A model generated the notes under the pieces. The model worked only from the letters and a program-made list of their open reading frames with translations, did not search any database and was not told the origin of the DNA. The position numbers were made by a program, and so were the translations under genes. Shown here piece after piece: positions 1 through 9,985 of a stretch of 64,000 bases of DNA. Origin of the DNA: Lepraria neglecta (Eukaryota > Ascomycota > Lecanoromycetes > Lecanorales > Stereocaulaceae); NCBI GenBank assembly GCA_033220425.1, contig CM065652.1, positions 2,170,001-2,234,000 of the forward strand, in the 5' to 3' direction. Within the stretch, counting starts at the first letter, position 1. Each line of letters opens with the position of its first letter.

Positions 1-1937
1 GCCAACTTGGGTCGGAGATAATAGTCCACTATTGACCAAGATTGGCCCGGCCATACGTCATTAATCTGCCATACCAGAGCCCCGGAACAATATTCTCGGC
101 CATGTCCTTTCCATTGCCGCTTCCAGAGCTTGTAAGCGCTAGAAACACACTCAGCTTGCATGAGCTGCGTACAATAGATGTACTGCTCGAAGGGGTCCAT
201 TGTGTATGGGATGTTCTCTGCTAAGTAGAGTGCGAGCCTGCGTTCATTTCCCGTAGCCTTGTTATGAAATTCTACCGTCGAGCTTTGCGGATAGCGATCA
301 ATATCTGAGCGCCCCTCAGGAAGGTAGACTTCAACGGTTTCGATGTTTGGGTATGCCTCCATGCCGAATTCGGAAACAAATCTGCCAGACAGCTTGTCGA
401 AATCTTGATATTTCTCCTGTGTGCCGTGCCATATATTCCACTGGTGAATATCGCCCACATGAGGGTCTGTGGTGTCTTTTCCTCCATAAGGCGATCCATA
501 GTGATAGAAGGTCCCAGGGATGAGCTCCTTTGTCACCTCAAGCAAGATTTTCTCATATATGTATCTCGCCGGGAACGTGGTTTTGAGCCAGCTCTCTGGA
601 TTAGGGTCATTTGGATCGTATTTCAGATCCTCAGTCTCACAATACTGGTAATCTTCGTTGTTCCCAGCCCAAATCACAATGGATGGATGGTGTCTCAATA
701 GCTTCACGTTTTCCGTTGCCTCACGCTTCACCAAAGCTAAAAATTCTTGATGTGCAGGATAATTGCCACAGGCGAATAGGAAATCTTGCCACACCAGCAC
801 ACCCATTTCATCACAAGCTTCATAGAAGGCCTTATGCTCGAAGATACCGCCTCCCCAGACACGAATCATGACTTGATTCCCATCGGCTACCATTTTGATC
901 CAATCGTGATACTTTGGAGGGTCCATCGGACCAAACTCTCCAGGAATCCAATTACTTCCGCCGCAGAAGATCGGAATGTTGTTGACCTCGAAAAGAAAGG
1001 TAGTACCAGGAGAATCTTCGAGCTTCCGCTGGATAACTTCGGCTCTTCGAAGCCCAAATCGCTTGCTAGCTGTGTCCAATAGACTTTTGCTTCGTAAGAG
1101 CTCAGCCTTGAGGACATACAGTGGTTGCTGGCCATATGTGTGAGGATACCACAGTTTCGGGCTGTTGGTCTTGAATGTAGCGGTAGCAAAGCCATTCTCA
1201 ATCTTGACAGTCTCTGTGCCTACCGTCTTGCCATCGATTGAAATCTCAAACTTAACCTCTTCGCCTTCGCCTTCGATGTCTGCTTTTGCTACAACTTCAG
1301 CAGACTTCAGTGGCTTTTCAATGTGCGTTGTGAAGTACAGGTCTGAGATACGCGAATGGTAGAACTCAAGGGACACTGGCCGCCATGGCCCACAAGAAAG
1401 CAGGGCGCAACCCCAGTCCCATCCATAGTGGTATTGTGCTTTCCTTACGGCTAGCCTTGAAGGGTCCCCATTCCAGCATCCCCATTTGTGATCCGGATAC
1501 TGCTCCACGATCTTCTTGCCAATCAAGTAAGTGCTGTCAAAGGTGATTTCCAGGACATTCTCCTTGCCAGAATGGAGACTGTAAAGAACATCCACTCTTT
1601 CTGGAATAAACATGTCCTTAGTCTTGAGAATCTCTTTGCCATTGAGGACAACCGTTGCATAGGTATCCAAACCATCAAAGGCAAGCACGGCTTTTTGACC
1701 AAATGTCAGCTCTGGTGTTGGAAACACTGCCTTGTAAATCCATTGGGACTCTCCAACCCATTGACAATCATTCTCTTGCTTGCCCACGTATGGATCTGCA
1801 ATGATACCGTGATGTTGTAGGTCTAGATGTATATTGGTTGGCATACGTGATACCGGTAGCCACTTGGAAGCAGGGTCATCTGCCTGGCGGAATGTCCACT
1901 TTGTGTAGTCAATGGGTATGACCTTTCGAGCAGGCAT
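1..1937 (-). CDS. mndB: GH2 beta-mannosidase (beta-mannosidase B type), 3' end off window
   Basis: Hydrolyses terminal beta-1,4-mannosyl residues of manno-oligosaccharides and glycans. The minus strand reads without a break from the ATG at 1937 to the left edge: 645 codons of a protein that is usually about 850 residues. The start (MPARKVIPIDYTKWTFRQ) fits the family N-terminus and has A at -3. The jelly-roll domain comes first (YGWDWGCALLSCGPWRPV), then the GH2 barrel. The motif WAGNNEDYQ places the acid/base Glu at about residue 428, and FVSEFGMEAYP places the nucleophile Glu at about 523. The last visible residues (WPGQSWSIVDYYLRP) are also typical. No signal peptide is visible, so an intracellular B-type enzyme is likely; this assignment rests on family resemblance. 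No intron is needed in the visible part. Confidence 0.93.
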   Translation of the reverse strand, partial: MPARKVIPIDYTKWTFRQADDPASKWLPVSRMPTNIHLDLQHHGIIADPYVGKQENDCQWVGESQWIYKAVFPTPELTFGQKAVLAFDGLDTYATVVLNGKEILKTKDMFIPERVDVLYSLHSGKENVLEITFDSTYLIGKKIVEQYPDHKWGCWNGDPSRLAVRKAQYHYGWDWGCALLSCGPWRPVSLEFYHSRISDLYFTTHIEKPLKSAEVVAKADIEGEGEEVKFEISIDGKTVGTETVKIENGFATATFKTNSPKLWYPHTYGQQPLYVLKAELLRSKSLLDTASKRFGLRRAEVIQRKLEDSPGTTFLFEVNNIPIFCGGSNWIPGEFGPMDPPKYHDWIKMVADGNQVMIRVWGGGIFEHKAFYEACDEMGVLVWQDFLFACGNYPAHQEFLALVKREATENVKLLRHHPSIVIWAGNNEDYQYCETEDLKYDPNDPNPESWLKTTFPARYIYEKILLEVTKELIPGTFYHYGSPYGGKDTTDPHVGDIHQWNIWHGTQEKYQDFDKLSGRFVSEFGMEAYPNIETVEVYLPEGRSDIDRYPQSSTVEFHNKATGNERRLALYLAENIPYTMDPFEQYIYCTQLMQAECVSSAYKLWKRQWKGHGREYCSGALVWQINDVWPGQSWSIVDYYLRPKL

Positions 1938-2478
1938 CTTACAAGGAGCTGAGTCTGGTGGATTTGAACGCTTCGTGGTCAGGCCGCAGGCAGACCATTT
2001 GACCTCTATCCTTGGCTATGCTAGTACCTCTTTTGCGATGCATTTGCAGGGCGATGAATCCATCACATTGAGACTGTATCTCCGTTCGATGCATGCTTGA
2101 GAAACCTCAAGGGCAACCCCGCTTAAATCGAACCTGGGAATTCTTCCCCTCTGGGGCGTCAGCCCTAGGGGAGTGGGGAGGCTCTGGGGGTGGTGTTTGG
2201 GGGCCGGCTCTCCCTAGCGAATGATCGACTGCTAGCTGTGGTCACTTGTCGGATGAAACCTTCTCAGTCTAGGCTTCCATTTCTCAGAGCTGCTCTAATA
2301 AGTACGAACATGCAACCGCTGAGAAGAATCAGTAGCAGCAAGCATGCTCGCTCCATCAAGGCAGCAGCCGTATGCTCCAACGCCATACAGCTACATGCCA
2401 AATCCATCTCTCTCAGCCACAATCAGCCTTGACGAAGTACCTTCCCCCACCTGATCATTCACCATCCCAGAATCTAAC
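1938..2478. promoter_or_regulatory. Divergent intergenic region, beta-mannosidase / VPS28
   Basis: This 541-bp non-coding gap separates two divergently transcribed genes, so it should contain both promoters. A GC-rich stretch lies near 2140-2200. No TATA box or recognisable operator could be assigned. Confidence 0.5.
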
Positions 2479-3228
2479 ATGAATCCAACCCAGGAAGTCA
2501 AGCTCTCCGGGACCGCAGCCGAACGAGACCTGTACGACTCGCTCGCAGAGATCTACAGCATCATAATAACGCTCGATGGCCTAGAAAAAGCTTACATTAA
2601 AGACTCCATCCCAGAGGCCGAATACACGGAGATATGCAGTCGTCTGCTCAAGCAATACAAGTCAAATCTGAACGATGAGACCGTCGCTCGAGAGTTCGTA
2701 GACTTGGAGACCTTCAAGTGCGAATGGGATGTACGCTGTCTCCACTTCTGCCTACAAATTATCATCCATGCTACAAGCTCCTTCTACTAACATCGCCCCC
2801 AGATCGAATGCCCCCGAGCAACCGAACGCCTCCGCGTGAACCTCCCCGCCACAATCGCCGACCCCTCCAACTCTCACCCCTCAACATCCACTCCCCAAAC
2901 CTCTGGCCTAGGCTCCGCTCCCTCTGTGGGGGTTGGAGGCGCATCCGGTTCCCAAATCCTGCTCGCAACCGAAAACTTTATCACGTTCCTCGACGCCCTC
3001 AAGCTCAACATGCTCTCCAAAGACGCCCTACACCCACTACTCGCCGAGTTGATTCAAAGCGTTAATGCTGTGACGGATCGGGATTTCGAGGGCAGGGCGA
3101 AGATCATTAGTTGGTTGATTCGGCTGAATGGGATGAGGGCGCAGGAGGAGCTGGGGGAGGGGGAGGCGAGGGAGTTGATGTTTGAGATGGAGGGGGCTTA
3201 TAAGGGGTTTAAGAGGACGTTGAATTGA
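2479..3228 (+). CDS. vps28: ESCRT-I subunit VPS28
   Basis: VPS28 is a core subunit of ESCRT-I, which sorts ubiquitinated cargo into multivesicular bodies at endosomes. There are two exons, 2479-2730 and 2803-3228, separated by a 72-nt intron with donor gtacgc, branch-like ctaac and acceptor cag. The product is 225 aa. The N-terminal half (ERDLYDSLAEIYSIIITLDG, then LEKAYIKDSIPEAEYTEICS) is the core-binding domain. The C-terminal part from FITFLDALKLNMLSKDALHP to the end is the four-helix VPS28 C-terminal domain, which contacts ESCRT-II. A Ser/Thr/Pro/Gly linker of about 40 residues joins the two. Length and order match the family. The 3' end faces the exchanger gene. Confidence 0.96.
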
Positions 3229-3763
3229 GGAGCAGAGGGTTTGGTAATGGGCGGTGGCTGTTCGGCCGCTTCGTCGCCCCTCAATTGGCTATGTTAAGGA
3301 GATCTCAGATACCCTGGACAGGCAACTTCATTGAGGCACAATATCATTGTTCGTCCTCACCAAACTATCATTGTCAATCGAGTCTCATGAGCTGGAGCGT
3401 TCAAGGCCAACTTGAAGCAGGAGGAGAATTTTCCACTTTGGGGGTGGGGATGACGGGGTGGTCGACTAGGGAAAGAGGAAGAAGCGCAAGTTTGAGGTCT
3501 ACGACGTTGTGGATGGAAGAGTCAAGAGACTGGGGGTATTGGGATATAATTGTTAAAAATAAGACATGTTGAATATTGTATGAAGCTAGCTAGTTGATCT
3601 GCAAAGTAAGAGCAGCTAAAGAAACGCATAGTACGAGAAACATCCGAAATGCCATGGGGCCGTAAGTAAGCTCAGTAACGGCTGTGATTTTCGTGAAGAA
3701 CAGAAAGAAATTTCATAAGCCAAGGCAGCAGCTTGGACGCCTGGCGTGAGACACCAATCCACT
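3229..3763. other. Convergent 3' intergenic region
   Basis: This 535-bp gap lies between the 3' ends of VPS28 (+) and the Ca2+/H+ exchanger (-) and should contain both 3' UTRs. An open frame at 3225-3572 lacks an ATG and looks like no family. No gene is seen here. Confidence 0.5.
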
Positions 3764-6630
3764 CTAAAACATTTTGAGCATCTGATGAATAGAGTTCCCA
3801 CCACCAAACGTGCTCTGCTCATTTGAATCCGGGAAAAAGAAAGCCGCGAGCGCAATGATGACATACGCCGCGATCAACAAAGCCCCCTCCAGGTAATTAC
3901 TCCTGCCGTCCAACACCAGGAAGTTGACAATGAAGGCGGAGACAAAAAGCGAAATCGTTTCGAACAAAGAAAAGTAAAGACTCATGTCCTTGTTCAGGAC
4001 CCAGCCCAATAGAACAATCACCGGTGTAACAAACAGCGCTATCTGGATACTCGAGCCGACAGCCACTCCGATAGCAAGGTCCATTTTGTTTTTGCTGGCA
4101 ACGGTGACAGCCGTGACGTGCTCGGCTGCGTTGCCGACGATGGGAAGTATGATTAGACCGACGAAGGCTTCAGAGACACCAGTGTTGGAAACGAGGTAGC
4201 CAATACTTCCAACGAGGAACTCGGCACAGACGGCTACAAGGCCAGTGGATCCGAGAAGAAGGACAACAGCCGTAGTGCGCGAAATACGCTTCTTGGGTGG
4301 GGTATCGTCTTTGCTGTCAAGAGAGTTATTAATCTCCGCCGGCAGTAGAAGGGGTTGCGGTTGCATAGGCGGATTGGATTGTTGGCGCCCTGCCTGTGCT
4401 TGGTTGAGACGTCCTGGGAGGGAGCTCGAGCGATGGAGAGCTCGAGGGGTGATGCCGGTGGCTGCCACTCCACGCGTAGAGGGACCCGTTGGGTTAGCGG
4501 TCGAGAAGACGGTACTCGAGAGTACTTTGGGCATCGCCGGCATTGCTGGGACCACATCACGAACAGAGAGTCCGCGCATAATGAATGGGCGCCTGGGTGA
4601 GCTTTCAGGGGCAAATTGGACGTCCTGCATGAAGCCGACATGAGGAGTGAATGGCCGAGCTCCAGCATTGCTGTTTGGCTGCTTAGGCCATGCAGGCTTC
4701 TCCGAAATTTTGGGCTCCTTCTCGTCCAGGATTGCTGCTTTACGATGCTTCTTTTTTGACTTCTTCCTCCGCTTGATCTCGGGTGACTTGCTGCCTGATT
4801 CTACTTTCTCGTTCTCAAAGTCACGAAAGTTGACGGCTGGAGCTCTTCTTGAAAAATAACTTGCGTCGTGTTCGCCATCAGTATCAGCCTCATCTCCACT
4901 GGCAATGGCACCTAGTGGAGGTGACACTAGTGGAGCATGATCACTTCGAAGTTCTACTGGAGCTGATTCACCGTTTGCCGCGCTGCGAGCGAACGTGCTG
5001 GCCGAGGGTGTACGCAATGTTGAGGGCGCTGAGGGCATATCTTTGGAGCTGGCACTAGACTTGCGGCGTTTGCGTCCCCTCAACACTCTTTTAATGCGCT
5101 TCGCAGTGGTGTTGGAACCCGACGATCCGTCGCTATCGGTATCACTGGAAGAAGACGAAGTATCTGAGGAGCTCGACGAGTTCAACATATCGGCCAAGAC
5201 CCCAGGGTGCGATTCTTCGTCGATGACGTGTTGTGGTGTACTTTGGTACATATAGGCATGCGACTTTAGCTGAAAAAGCAGATACAAGACATACACCAGG
5301 AGTAGGATCTTGAGCTGGTCAGTGGCAGGCCATTTCCAGGATTTGTCTTTTAACTTACGATACTGGTGCCTCTACTGATTTGTAACACAGCCTTGTCCGC
5401 AATCGCATTATCGGTGAAGGAGGCATGGAACGCGGTCTGCAAATCCCAAACACAATCAGTCATCCAAAGTCAAGGCCACTTTTGCAGAGTGTAAAGCACC
5501 TGATACAGAAGAGAATCGAGAGACTCACGGGCAATAAAAGGCTCATGACACTCAAGCTGAGTAAGCATGCGCTCATTTGTGTCACGGTACTGTTGTATAT
5601 CTGTCTTTTGTTTAGCCATGGTAAAGCTATCGGCAGGATGCTGCGTTACCTGTTCACGGAATCGAAGTCCGCCGAACAAAAAGCACATGCCGAGAATGAG
5701 TAGCAAATTGGCGAGTATGGATCCCAAAAGGGAAGCCTGGACAATCTGGATTTCATTCTGTTCAAGAAACATATCAGAGAGAATGGGAGGAAATGGGATT
5801 TGTCGAAGCGACGGACCTTGGTGAGAGCAATGCTGTAAGGACAAACATGAGATAGGTAAGCATATGAAACAAGTACCAGCTAATGATACTAGGGGAAGAC
5901 AAGGGGCAGTAGCGAGGGCTGTATCCGAGTTGCAGGTGCTTTGAGGGCAGCCCATGGCTCTTCCTTGTTCGCTTTCTGTCAGGTTGAACATACATGCTGC
6001 ATAATGATTAGCAATGCCTGCGGGAACTAATGACGGAACTCACAAAATGATGAGCTCTACTGCATTGCCAAAGGTGATGTTCATGAGAGCCCCAATGGTG
6101 TCACCCATCTCGCTGGCAACACTTTCGGTGGCATGGCTTAGCAGCCCAGCAAGCGGTATGATGGCAATAACGTTCATTGCAAAGACAATGGTCTTATTTA
6201 CACCAGCTGCCTGAACAGCTATGCCCACAGGGACAAACACCAATAGGACGTTGAGCCAGCTCGAAAAGAGTATCTCTTTACCAGCTTCATAGAAGCGTAT
6301 GACAACATTCTGTTTCTCTTCTGGCTCTATGGAGGAAGATGCCTCTCCATCTCCGGCTTCGAGCGGAGGAGGAGCTGGTGGTGGCAAGCTTGACGTGGTC
6401 TTATCTGCCACATGGTCGCTTGCGGTATCCTCTGTGGGTATATCGTTGCTAGACGATTTTGAGGTTGAGGGTTCAGCTGGTAGATCTGCATCGCTGCGAG
6501 CAGATGTGTCCGTTAAGGGTAGGGCAGGACGTTGATCGCCTGTAGCAAACGGGTTGTCCGAGGCATGCGCTCTGCTGATAGAAGATCTGACACGATCTAA
6601 TAAACTCGGCTCGTCAGAGGATTCCACCAT
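3764..6630 (-). CDS. Ca2+/H+ (cation/proton) exchanger, CAX/VCX family, with large cytosolic loop
   Basis: Vacuolar-type antiporter that exchanges Ca2+ for H+. I read seven exons on the minus strand: 6630-6044, 5832-5817 (a 16-nt microexon), 5757-5650, 5600-5529, 5436-5359 and 5308-3764, with the first intron 211 nt long; that makes six exons if no cryptic exon hides in it. The product is 801 aa. The signature repeats are GNAVEL (residues about 188-193) and GNAAEH (about 679-684), each next to hydrophobic helices. Between the two halves sits a hydrophilic loop of about 300 residues with poly-Ser/Asp and Lys-rich stretches, as in other filamentous fungi. The N-terminal ~110 residues are disordered and Ser/Pro rich. 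The GNAVEL junction is one residue shorter than I expect from homologues, so the microexon borders are the least certain part. Confidence 0.9.
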
Positions 6631-7136
6631 CTGCGTTATAGAGTAAGACGATTGGGCTTGATGTGTGCTGATTGAACGGCACGGCGTGGGTTGTTGAAGT
6701 TCAACGGTTTAACGGTTTGGATGTACGTAACTTAAAGATAGCTATGGATGATTAAGCGCCAAGACCGAGCTAGCCGCTAGTTTAAGTTTCGCCTCTCGGC
6801 ACGTCCTTGTTCTGTTCATAAACGAATACGAATGATGATTCGCGCCTGATGACTCGTTTTCTCCATAAATAAGCCACTTCCAGTCGATAGAACTATCTAA
6901 GAGCAAAATATAAAGGGACTCACATCATCTCGCAATGGCTCAGAAGGAGAAGTTTTGTCAGTCCTTCGCAAATCGGCAGTAAACTTCCTTGGAATCTTTG
7001 ACTTTTTCCCAACGAATAGGAATATCATTATTGCCATCGCTAGATTGCACATGGCCTCAAGCTTGCCACTGTTGGCAATAACAATGGTTTGAGCTTTGCA
7101 TCACGTGGAAACCTCGTCAGTGTTAGCTCTTTAGTG
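6631..7136. promoter_or_regulatory. Divergent promoter region, CAX exchanger / MBL-fold gene
   Basis: This 506-bp gap between divergent genes should hold both promoters. A 13-codon ATG-to-TGA frame (7051-7092, MASSLPLLAITMV) lies 45 bp before the chosen start of the MBL-fold gene and could act as an upstream ORF if it is transcribed. No other site was recognised. Confidence 0.4.
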
Positions 7137-8231
7137 ATGGATGGACCTTCCCTACAACTTCAGGAAAACCTTCATTTTGCCATTCGAGAAGCAGTGCTGT
7201 CCCACCGACCCGTTTTGACCCATTTGAATGCGGACACATCATGGCTTCTACAACTCCCGTACCCGCCAGATGTGCCTCGAACCCGTGGACGCTCTCGGTT
7301 CAATATAATATTGGACCCATGGTTTCGAGGTCCCCAAAGCGATGTGGCCAGATTCTTCTCAACGCAGTGGCATGTCATAGAGTCAAGCGTCCAGACGATG
7401 GCTGAACTTGAGGAGCTGTTAGAGGAAATTGAGGAGATTGCCCAGTCATGCGATGTACACTTAATAAACAGCAAGCACGCAAGATCTGACCAAGACCCAA
7501 AGAAGTCTTATATCGACGCTGTTGTAATATCGCACGAATTCACAGACCACTGTAACAAGCAAACACTCCTTGAGCTAGCACCTGACACGCCAATCTTTGC
7601 AACAAGACCCGCAGTCGACCTAATAAGATCGTGGAAACATTTTAATCTTGTCCAAGAAACACCACCCTTTTCAGCAAAGGATTCAGATTGGCGGGATACT
7701 TCGCTCCAGCCATTACCCAGCTGGATTGGAATCTCCCGGATGGTTACTGAAAGCGACGCTCTGTATTATCATTCGGCGATTCTTATAACATTTGATATAT
7801 ACTCGAGGGGCGTCAATGGACCATCAGAAGTACTCACGCCATCGGAGGCGATTATATACACACCTCACGGTATTCACGCGCATGATCTCAGTCATTTGAC
7901 CAGTGCTCTTCCTCCAGTGAGAACTCTGGCGCTGCTTCATGGGCTTCATGATATCAAAATCAGCGTCAAGCAGCTTAACCTTGGCGCGCACAACGGTCTC
8001 CAAGCTCAGAGAATGTGCCAAGCCAAGTACTGGGTATCCACCCACGACGAAATCAAGAGAGAGTCTGGATTCATCACTGGCTTTTTGAATCGAAAGGTGT
8101 TGACGCTGCGAGAAGCACTAAGTGAAGAAAGGAGAAACAAGGAGGCCATCACCTACGAGAGCGAATTGGCCGATGTGAGAGAAGTGACTTTTGCAGAGTT
8201 AGCAAGCGGCGAGAGTCTGCTACTGCTTTGA
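7137..8231 (+). CDS. MBL-fold (metallo-beta-lactamase superfamily) protein, fungal type
   Basis: Single-exon gene, 364 aa from the ATG at 7137, which has G at -3 and G at +4. The frame is open further upstream only through non-ATG codons. The order of segments fits a fungal MBL-fold family: an opening strand and loop (FNIILDPWFRG), the metal-site segment VVISHEFTDHCNKQTLLE near residue 140, TPIFATRPAVDLIRSWKHF, LYYHSAILITFD, and IIYTPHGIHAHDL. The metal motif reads HxFxDH, so the second His of the classic HxHxDH is Phe. That suggests a changed or single-metal site. The substrate is unknown. It shares its 5' region with the exchanger gene. The fold assignment is firm; a specific reaction cannot be given. 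Confidence 0.75.
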   Translation: MDGPSLQLQENLHFAIREAVLSHRPVLTHLNADTSWLLQLPYPPDVPRTRGRSRFNIILDPWFRGPQSDVARFFSTQWHVIESSVQTMAELEELLEEIEEIAQSCDVHLINSKHARSDQDPKKSYIDAVVISHEFTDHCNKQTLLELAPDTPIFATRPAVDLIRSWKHFNLVQETPPFSAKDSDWRDTSLQPLPSWIGISRMVTESDALYYHSAILITFDIYSRGVNGPSEVLTPSEAIIYTPHGIHAHDLSHLTSALPPVRTLALLHGLHDIKISVKQLNLGAHNGLQAQRMCQAKYWVSTHDEIKRESGFITGFLNRKVLTLREALSEERRNKEAITYESELADVREVTFAELASGESLLLL

Positions 8232-8851
8232 GGCATCGGATTCAAGTCTTCAAGCCACAAAGCCAGCATGGGTTAATGTCATCTGTTGTGCAAAGCGTTT
8301 TTGTAATCTTTGATACCCCCATCCATGTGATTCAGCTATCCAGAGATTTGGACATGATTTCACCCAGATAGAAATTAAGAGTGACGTGATGTTTAAAATG
8401 TCAAGTGGAGACTAGAAGGCCCAAGTGCTCGATGACAAGCCTGGGCTATGTAGAATTGCATTCGTGGCAGGGTAGTTATAAAGTCACTGGTCGAAGTCTT
8501 GAATGCGACGAAGCTTTTCTAGTCATGAAAAGATAGGCCTACCTTACCTCAGCGAATATTCCATGCAAGGTACCCCTCGCACCTTATCCAGCCCTAAGAA
8601 ATGTGCGATCGATTTAGCGATTTAGGTAGGCTCGGTACGTCATAAGGCTATGCGTTTTTAGCGTCTGAGTCTGCGCCCGAGAAACAGGCGGTGAGGCTAA
8701 TTCCCTTCCTCAAGAACCCCCTGCTCCTTGATTCAATGAAACTCATTCCTTCTCCTTGAAACTCTTCTTTACATATCATTGCTGTTGTCTACCTACCCTT
8801 TGATTATTTGCCTACGCCCAGCACTAATTCTAGACTAGCTCCTGCAACAGC
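8232..8851. other. Intergenic region upstream of the SPRY gene
   Basis: This 620-bp stretch runs between the MBL-fold stop and the SPRY start. It should contain a 3' UTR and a promoter. Pyrimidine-rich sequence at 8700-8830 just before the ATG is typical of fungal 5' leaders. No gene is seen. Confidence 0.45.
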
Positions 8852-9985
8852 ATGGGCTTCTTCAAATCTCTCAAAGGCCATCATCCCACTACCATTGGAG
8901 CAGCGCCCCCACACAATCCTTCAAAAGTCGACTCAGAACCCTACGCACCTCCTTTAGAACCACCACCCTCGCATAAAAACCAGTATCAATCAAGAGGTGG
9001 AACACCATACAACCAAGCTACTGGTGAAATGAACTACACTCCTCCTCCCGGTCCCCCTACAGGCCGAGGAGAATGTGCTCCACCTCCAGGACCACCTCCG
9101 TCCCAAAACAATACCGACAGTGAGCCTCCACCGTACCATGACTGGACCTCAGTGCCAGACAATGCGCTTCTCCTCCCACCTCCATCATTGGGCCACACAA
9201 CAAGTCCTTCGGGCAATGCCAACCCATCAGATGCAGACCGAGCCCACGACTGGTGCAAAGCCTACCCTATGATCAGACCGCATCAACCCACGCCCGCTCA
9301 GCACGCCGCAGTTGCCAATGGGGACGTGCGAATGCTCAAACCGCCAGAGTACAAAGGCGACCTCTTAATGCCCGGTACTGGGCTTTGGAGGGGCTCTACT
9401 CGAGCGGGGAGCAAAGATGCCTGTCTACTAACCTCTTCGCCTCTCTATTTCGCATCAGCAGACTCTCCTTTCAGTACCAGAAAAACCAAAACAATCTACT
9501 TCGAACTCAAAGTACGATCCCTTGGGCGTGGTCGTGGTACCGATGAGAGTTCTATTGCTCTAGGCTATTGCGCGATGCCTTACCCTACTTGGCGCATGCC
9601 CGGCTGGGAGCGTGGTAGTCTTGCTGTTCATGGTGACGACGGAAGGAGATATGTCAATGATACCTGGGGAGGCAAAGACTTCACATCACCAATCCAAGTT
9701 GGTGACACAGTTGGCCTAGGGATGTCATTTTCGATTCCGGATAATCCACCAGAATATGGAGTGCCGCCCCAGACCGGCACGAGTATGAAGGTCGAAGTGT
9801 TTCTCACAAGGAATGGACAAAGAGGGAAAGGCTGGAACCTGCATGAAGAATTGGATGCTAACAACGATCTTGGCGTCGATGGGCTCGATGGTCAGTTCGA
9901 CCTTTACGGTGCTGTGGGAACCTTTGGAGGAGTCGAGTTCGATGTCTCATTCGACAGTCGTCACTGGTTGTGGCGACCGGAGTGA
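8852..9985 (+). CDS. SPRY-domain protein with Pro-rich N-terminus and PPxY motif
   Basis: Intronless, 377 aa, starting at an ATG in the context cagcATGggc. Residues about 1-125 are disordered and Pro rich, with repeated PPPGPP elements and a PPPY motif at residues 92-95. The SPRY fold follows: KTIYFELKVRSL, ESSIALGYC, PGWERGSLAVHGDDGRRYVN, VGDTVGLGMSF, VEVFLTRNGQ, and a C-terminal LYGAVGTFGGVEFDVSF. SPRY domains bind proteins. A SPRY domain combined with PPxY recalls the Rsp5 ubiquitin-ligase adaptors Ssh4 and Ear1, but no transmembrane helix is present here, so a soluble adaptor or another role is equally possible. Confidence 0.85.
   Translation: MGFFKSLKGHHPTTIGAAPPHNPSKVDSEPYAPPLEPPPSHKNQYQSRGGTPYNQATGEMNYTPPPGPPTGRGECAPPPGPPPSQNNTDSEPPPYHDWTSVPDNALLLPPPSLGHTTSPSGNANPSDADRAHDWCKAYPMIRPHQPTPAQHAAVANGDVRMLKPPEYKGDLLMPGTGLWRGSTRAGSKDACLLTSSPLYFASADSPFSTRKTKTIYFELKVRSLGRGRGTDESSIALGYCAMPYPTWRMPGWERGSLAVHGDDGRRYVNDTWGGKDFTSPIQVGDTVGLGMSFSIPDNPPEYGVPPQTGTSMKVEVFLTRNGQRGKGWNLHEELDANNDLGVDGLDGQFDLYGAVGTFGGVEFDVSFDSRHWLWRPE

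Noticed and set aside
7089-7136. N-terminal extension of the MBL-fold protein from a TTG codon
   Set aside because: There is no ATG in that stretch, and the ATG at 7137 has a good context and fits the family start.
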